A stretch of 64,000 nucleotides of DNA from Clostridiales bacterium. Its GTDB lineage: Bacteria > Bacillota > Clostridia > Lachnospirales > Lachnospiraceae. The number at the start of each line of letters is the position of its first letter. The first letter of the stretch is position 1. Below, in pieces: positions 59,803 to 64,000 of this stretch. Below the pieces are notes generated by a model. The model saw nothing but the letters and a program-made list of their open reading frames with translations. It was not told the origin of the DNA and did not search any database. The position numbers and the translations under genes are program-made. Location of the stretch: positions 1 to 64,000 of the forward strand of contig JAJBVD010000002.1 of NCBI GenBank assembly GCA_020859985.1, in the 5' to 3' direction.

Positions 59803-61302
59803 ATGACAGAAAAACAGATCCGGGAGATTGTTAAGAAGCAGCGGAAGTATTTTTCTTCCGGAGCAACGCTGAATGTGGAGGCCAGACTCAATGCGATCAG
59901 CCGTCTGAAAGCCTGTATCCGGAAGCATGAGCAGGAGATCAATGAAGCGCTCAAAAAAGATCTTGGGAAAAGCGCATTTGAAGGTTATATGTGTGAGACC
60001 GGACTGACCCTGAGCGAGATCAGTTATATGCAAAAGCATACGAGGGCATTCGCGCGGGAAAAGACGGTGTGGACACCGTTGTCACAGTTCGCTTCACGGA
60101 GCTTTACAAAGCCATCCCCCTATGGCGTGGTGCTGGTCATGAGTCCGTGGAATTATCCGTTTCTGCTTACGATGGAACCGTTGGTGGACGCGCTGGCGGC
60201 CGGAAATACGGTGGTGGTGAAGCCGAGTGCCTATTCGCCGCATACCAGTGACCTGATCGCGAAGCTGATCGCGGAATGCTTTGATGAGTCTTATGTGGCT
60301 GTGATCACCGGCGGCCGCGAAGAAAACCAGTATCTGCTGCGGGAGCATTTTGACTATATTTTCTTTACCGGAAGCAAATCTGTCGGCCGCGAGGTCATGC
60401 GATGTGCTTCGGAGCATCTGACCCCGGTGACATTGGAACTAGGCGGGAAGAGCCCCTGTATCGTGGACCGTACCGCGAATCTGAAGCTGGCGGCAAAGCG
60501 TATCGTATTTGGAAAGTTTTTAAATTGCGGTCAGACCTGTGTGGCTCCGGACTATATTTACTGCGATCCCGTTATTAAAGATGAATTGATCCGGCAGATA
60601 CGATTGCAGATTCGCAGGCAATTTGGAAAGAATCCGCTTGAGAATCCGGACTATGGAAAGATCATTAACCGCAAACATTTTGACCGCGTACTGGGGCTGA
60701 TTGCTGCCGCAGAAAATCAGACAGAATCAGGCGATGATGAAAGAACTTCGGCCGGACAGAATACAGAAGAAACAAAGACAGTTATGCCGAATACGGAAAA
60801 TACGAATACGGTCAGACAGGATACGCGCAGCTGCGTTATTATTGGCGGACGATCAAACCCGGATACTCTGCAGATTGAGCCGACCGTGATCGACAATGTG
60901 ACTTTTGGGGATGCTGTTATGCAGGAGGAGATCTTCGGCCCGGTACTTCCGATTCTTACGTATGATTCGCTGGATCAGGCTGTCGCGAAGATCAATTCTA
61001 TGGAGCACCCGCTTGCGCTGTATCTGTTTACGCGAAGTAAGGGTGCTGCGAGGATGGTCACTGCAAAATGCGGCTTTGGCGGCGGGTGCATCAACGATAC
61101 AGTGATTCATCTGGCGACCAGTGAGATGGGGTTTGGAGGCTTTGGCGAGAGCGGCATGGGTTCCTATCACGGTAAAAAGGGATTCGACACCTTTTCTCAT
61201 TATAAAAGCATCGTGGACAAAAAGCAGTGGATCGACCTGCCGATGCGGTATCAGCCCTATAAACAACTGTTTGATAAGCTGATTCATATGTTTTTGAGGT
61301 GA
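59803..61302 (+). CDS. Aldehyde dehydrogenase family protein with low-complexity insertion
   Basis: 499 aa; MSPWNYPFLLTMEPLVDALAAGNTVVVKPS, VTLELGGKSPCIVD, FLNCGQTCVAPDYI; insert ENQTESGDDERTSAGQNTEETKTVMPNTENTNTVRQDTRS. Confidence 0.93.
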   Translation: MTEKQIREIVKKQRKYFSSGATLNVEARLNAISRLKACIRKHEQEINEALKKDLGKSAFEGYMCETGLTLSEISYMQKHTRAFAREKTVWTPLSQFASRSFTKPSPYGVVLVMSPWNYPFLLTMEPLVDALAAGNTVVVKPSAYSPHTSDLIAKLIAECFDESYVAVITGGREENQYLLREHFDYIFFTGSKSVGREVMRCASEHLTPVTLELGGKSPCIVDRTANLKLAAKRIVFGKFLNCGQTCVAPDYIYCDPVIKDELIRQIRLQIRRQFGKNPLENPDYGKIINRKHFDRVLGLIAAAENQTESGDDERTSAGQNTEETKTVMPNTENTNTVRQDTRSCVIIGGRSNPDTLQIEPTVIDNVTFGDAVMQEEIFGPVLPILTYDSLDQAVAKINSMEHPLALYLFTRSKGAARMVTAKCGFGGGCINDTVIHLATSEMGFGGFGESGMGSYHGKKGFDTFSHYKSIVDKKQWIDLPMRYQPYKQLFDKLIHMFLR

Positions 61303-61338
61303 TACAATAAAATCATTATAGAACGGAGAGATAAGAAC

Positions 61339-62613
61339 ATGAGTGAGATGAACGCTAAATACCGGCTGGACACGGAGGAAAATCGTGCTTTTCTGAAAGA
61401 AATCCGCGAGGATCTTTTGAATTTCGGACATCGGTTTCCATCGCCCGGCGGCAGCTCCTATTATCTGGGAGATGATGGTACACCCTGGAAAGATCGGCCC
61501 AGGGAGACCTGGATTACCTGCCGTATGGCACATGTCTACAGCATTGGCACGCTTCTGGGACATGAAGGCAGCGAGGCACTTGTTGACGCAGCCTTGAACG
61601 GCCTGAATGGAGAACTGCATGATTCGATGAACAGAGGCTGGTATCCGGGGCTGACCGCGGATGGAAAGATCCTGCCGGATAAGCAGTGCTATGCTCACGC
61701 ATTTGTGATCCTTGCTGCTTCCTCTGCGACTCTTGCACAAAGACCCGGAGCGGAAGAGCTTCTGCGAGATGCTCTTGCGCTTTATGATATGCATTTTTGG
61801 AATGAGGATGAAGGGCTCGCCTGCGACACCTGGAATACGGAGTTTACGGTCCTTGACGATTACCGCGGCCTGAACGCGAATATGCATACAGTTGAGGCGT
61901 TTCTGGCTACGGCGGATGTGACCGGCAACGATGTGTATCGTGTGAGAGCAGAGCGCATTATCAACCATGTCCTTGAGTGGGCTTCACAGAATAGCTGGCG
62001 CATTCCAGAACACTTTAAAAAGGACTGGACGCCTGATCTGGAATGCAATAAAGACAAGCCGGACGACCAGTTCAAGCCATATGGCGCGACGCCGGGACAC
62101 GGCATCGAGTGGGCGCGGCTGATTACACAGTGGGCGCTTTCCGTACCGGCTTTTGAAGAGCATACCGGCGTAGTGGGAGAGAGCTCCCTTAAGCCGGAGA
62201 AATATATTGCCGCGGCGGAAAACCTGTATAATCAGGCTGTGACCGACGCGTGGAACGCAGACGGCGCGCCTGGCATTGTCTACACGACAGACTGGGAAGG
62301 AAAGCCGGTAGTTCACGACCGTATGCACTGGACGCTCGCTGAGGCGATCAATACCTCCGCTGTTCTCTATCGGGCGACCGGCAAGGAAAAGTATGCCGAA
62401 GATTACGCGCAGTTCATGCAGTATCTGGATGAAAAAGTGCTTGACCATGTGAACGGCTCTTGGTTCCATCAGCTTGACCGCAGCAATCAGGTGATCGGTA
62501 CTGTCTGGCCGGGAAAATCAGATATATACCATGCGCTGCAGGCGACGCTGATCCCCTACAGTGAGCCGTCGGTATCAATCGCGCCGGCGGTAGCGAAGGG
62601 GCTGCACGCATAA
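61339..62613 (+). CDS. AGE-family (N-acylglucosamine 2-epimerase/aldose-ketose isomerase) protein
   Basis: 424 aa; TWITCRMAHVYSIG, YAHAFVILAASSA, GLNANMHTVEAFLA, TPGHGIEWARLI. Confidence 0.87.
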   Translation: MSEMNAKYRLDTEENRAFLKEIREDLLNFGHRFPSPGGSSYYLGDDGTPWKDRPRETWITCRMAHVYSIGTLLGHEGSEALVDAALNGLNGELHDSMNRGWYPGLTADGKILPDKQCYAHAFVILAASSATLAQRPGAEELLRDALALYDMHFWNEDEGLACDTWNTEFTVLDDYRGLNANMHTVEAFLATADVTGNDVYRVRAERIINHVLEWASQNSWRIPEHFKKDWTPDLECNKDKPDDQFKPYGATPGHGIEWARLITQWALSVPAFEEHTGVVGESSLKPEKYIAAAENLYNQAVTDAWNADGAPGIVYTTDWEGKPVVHDRMHWTLAEAINTSAVLYRATGKEKYAEDYAQFMQYLDEKVLDHVNGSWFHQLDRSNQVIGTVWPGKSDIYHALQATLIPYSEPSVSIAPAVAKGLHA

Positions 62614-62618
62614 GTAAG

Positions 62619-62646
62619 AAAGGACGGCTCCGCGGAGCCGTCCTTT
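62619..62646. terminator. Bidirectional terminator overlapping the 3' end of the ArsR gene
   Basis: AAAGGACGGCTCC gc GGAGCCGTCCTTT perfect hairpin between convergent genes. Confidence 0.85.
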
Positions 62647-63020
62647 CATTCTTCATTAATATGTTCTTCGCCTTGCGCAAGAATCGTCCGCACGTGATCA
62701 TCGGCGAGAGAGTAGAAAACGGATTTGCCTTCCCTGCGGCTTTTTACAAGTCGGTTCGTTTTCAGAATGCGAAGCTGATGAGAGATCGCCGACTGGTTCA
62801 TGTTCAATGCCGATGCAAGGTCGCAGACGCAGACCTCCGCTTCAAACAGTACGTAAAGAATGCGGATGCGTGTCGAGTCGCCGAACACCTTAAACAATTC
62901 GGCGAGGTCATAGAGCTTTGTCTCATCCGGCATGGTTTCAGTTACAATCTGCAGAAGGTTTTCATGCACCTCATATTCGTCACAGCTGCAGCAGTCATTT
63001 TCAGTTATTTTTTCCGACAT
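62646..63020 (-). CDS. ArsR-family metalloregulator
   Basis: 124 aa; DLAELFKVFGDSTRIRILYVLFEAEVCVCDLASALNMNQSAISHQLRILKTNRLVKSRREGKSVFYSLAD. Confidence 0.94.
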   Translation of the reverse strand: MSEKITENDCCSCDEYEVHENLLQIVTETMPDETKLYDLAELFKVFGDSTRIRILYVLFEAEVCVCDLASALNMNQSAISHQLRILKTNRLVKSRREGKSVFYSLADDHVRTILAQGEEHINEE

Positions 63021-63127
63021 AATTCACCTCAAATCATAGCTGTTTCATATCTTCACAGTTTCACATGTAAACCACCATGCTCTTATAGTCGCGCGTCAGA
63101 TGCGAGGACTTTTCATGTGGAGATTCC

Positions 63128-64000
63128 TCAAAGTTTCTTTACAAACAGTGCCCGGATCGCGTTCAATACGGCGAGGATCATGACGCCGACATCCGCGAAA
63201 ATGGCCATCCACATATTGGCGATGCCAAGTGCACCCAGCACCAGGCAGACAGCCTTGACACCGATCGCAAAGTAAATATTCTGATAAACGATGCGCAGGC
63301 ATTTGCGGGAGATGCGGATGGCCTTCGCAACCTTCAGAGGGTCGTCATCCATCAGCACGACATCAGCTGCCTCGATTGCTGCATCGGAGCCCATCGCGCC
63401 CATCGCGATGCCGATATCCGCGCGGGAAAGTACCGGCGCGTCGTTGATGCCGTCGCCGACAAAGGCCAGCTTTTCTTTCTCACTTTTCTTTGCGAGAAGT
63501 TCTTCCACCTTTGTCACCTTGTCAGCCGGGAGTAGTTCACTGTATACTTCGTCAATGCCCAGATCAGAAGCTACCTGTTCCGCGACACGCTTTGCATCGC
63601 CTGTGAGCATCACTGTCTTCGAGACACCGGCTTTTTTCAGGCTCTGTATCGCTTCCGCTGCGGTCGGTTTCACGATATCCGAGATCAGGATGTGTCCTGC
63701 GTATTCGCCGTCGATGGCGATATGGACGACCGTGCCGACGTGATGGCATTCTTTATAATCGACGCCGAGCCGGTTCATCAGCTTCGCGTTGCCGACTGCG
63801 ACCGACTTGCCATCTACATGGGCCGTCACACCGTTGCCGCCGATCTCTTCGATATCACTGACACGGCTGCGGTCGAGAGCTTTCCCGTAAGCGCGCTGCA
63901 GACTTTTGCTGATCGGGTGCGAGGACGCGCTCTCTGCGAGTGCCGCGTATTCGAGAAGCTTCTCCTGATCCATGCTGCTGTGATGGACGCCGCTTACTTC
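63128..64000 (-). CDS. Heavy-metal-translocating P1B-type ATPase (C-terminal part; continues beyond window)
   Basis: MLTGDAKRVAEQVASDLGIDEVYSELLPADKV, AFVGDGINDAPVLSRADIGIAMG; frame stays open to 64000 (..EVSGVHHSSMDQEK). Confidence 0.94.
   Translation of the reverse strand, partial: EVSGVHHSSMDQEKLLEYAALAESASSHPISKSLQRAYGKALDRSRVSDIEEIGGNGVTAHVDGKSVAVGNAKLMNRLGVDYKECHHVGTVVHIAIDGEYAGHILISDIVKPTAAEAIQSLKKAGVSKTVMLTGDAKRVAEQVASDLGIDEVYSELLPADKVTKVEELLAKKSEKEKLAFVGDGINDAPVLSRADIGIAMGAMGSDAAIEAADVVLMDDDPLKVAKAIRISRKCLRIVYQNIYFAIGVKAVCLVLGALGIANMWMAIFADVGVMILAVLNAIRALFVKKL

Noticed and set aside
60853-61968. 371-aa minus-strand ORF spanning the end of ALDH and the AGE gene
   Set aside because: Crosses two well-supported plus-strand genes; composition typical of antisense reading
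61339-62613. Sulfoquinovose isomerase role for the AGE-family gene
   Set aside because: No transaldolase/transketolase, sulfolactaldehyde dehydrogenase or sulfoquinovosidase genes nearby that would support a sulfo-sugar pathway

Overview
The window looks like a Lachnospiraceae/Clostridiales chromosome (Spo0A, a GerA-family spore protein, clostridial-type enzymes). No rRNA, CRISPR array or intact transposon was seen. About 0.3-9.6 kb is an accessory/defence-island graveyard. It holds an AbiE-like HTH + nucleotidyltransferase pair with its own promoter and repeated operator-like sites, a 74-bp duplicated remnant of that pair, one truncated and one full DUF1016/YhcG PDDEXK nuclease, a RhuM-family protein, an ATPase tail, three truncated GNAT genes and a truncated BREX-type PglZ. 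About 9.7-64 kb is mostly housekeeping: aminotransferase, GerA-like, PRTase-like, 2-hydroxyacyl-CoA dehydratase activase, tgt-yajC, leuB-ilvD-ilvB, serC-serA-DUF1015, branching enzyme, CsoR-like, tRNA-Thr(CGT), glgA, coaX + ECF S-component, spo0A, sufCBDSU, a sugar-sensing SBP/histidine kinase/response regulator locus divergent from a sugar ABC transporter, EAL, ADH/ALDH, AGE-family isomerase, and ArsR + metal P-type ATPase. The most interesting signals are: (1) a two-hairpin leader element present twice (29.6 kb upstream of the branching enzyme; 40.7 kb upstream of sufC), with a compensatory base-pair change and a conserved 13-codon ORF M(K/R)IA(S/A)QW(H/R)GLRPA*, plus a possible divergent third copy upstream of yajC; (2) the decayed BREX/defence island with the AbiE-like module; (3) a GrpB-inorganic pyrophosphatase-like fusion; (4) an IscR-like palindrome at the suf promoter. 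All family assignments come from reading the protein sequences; no database search was run.
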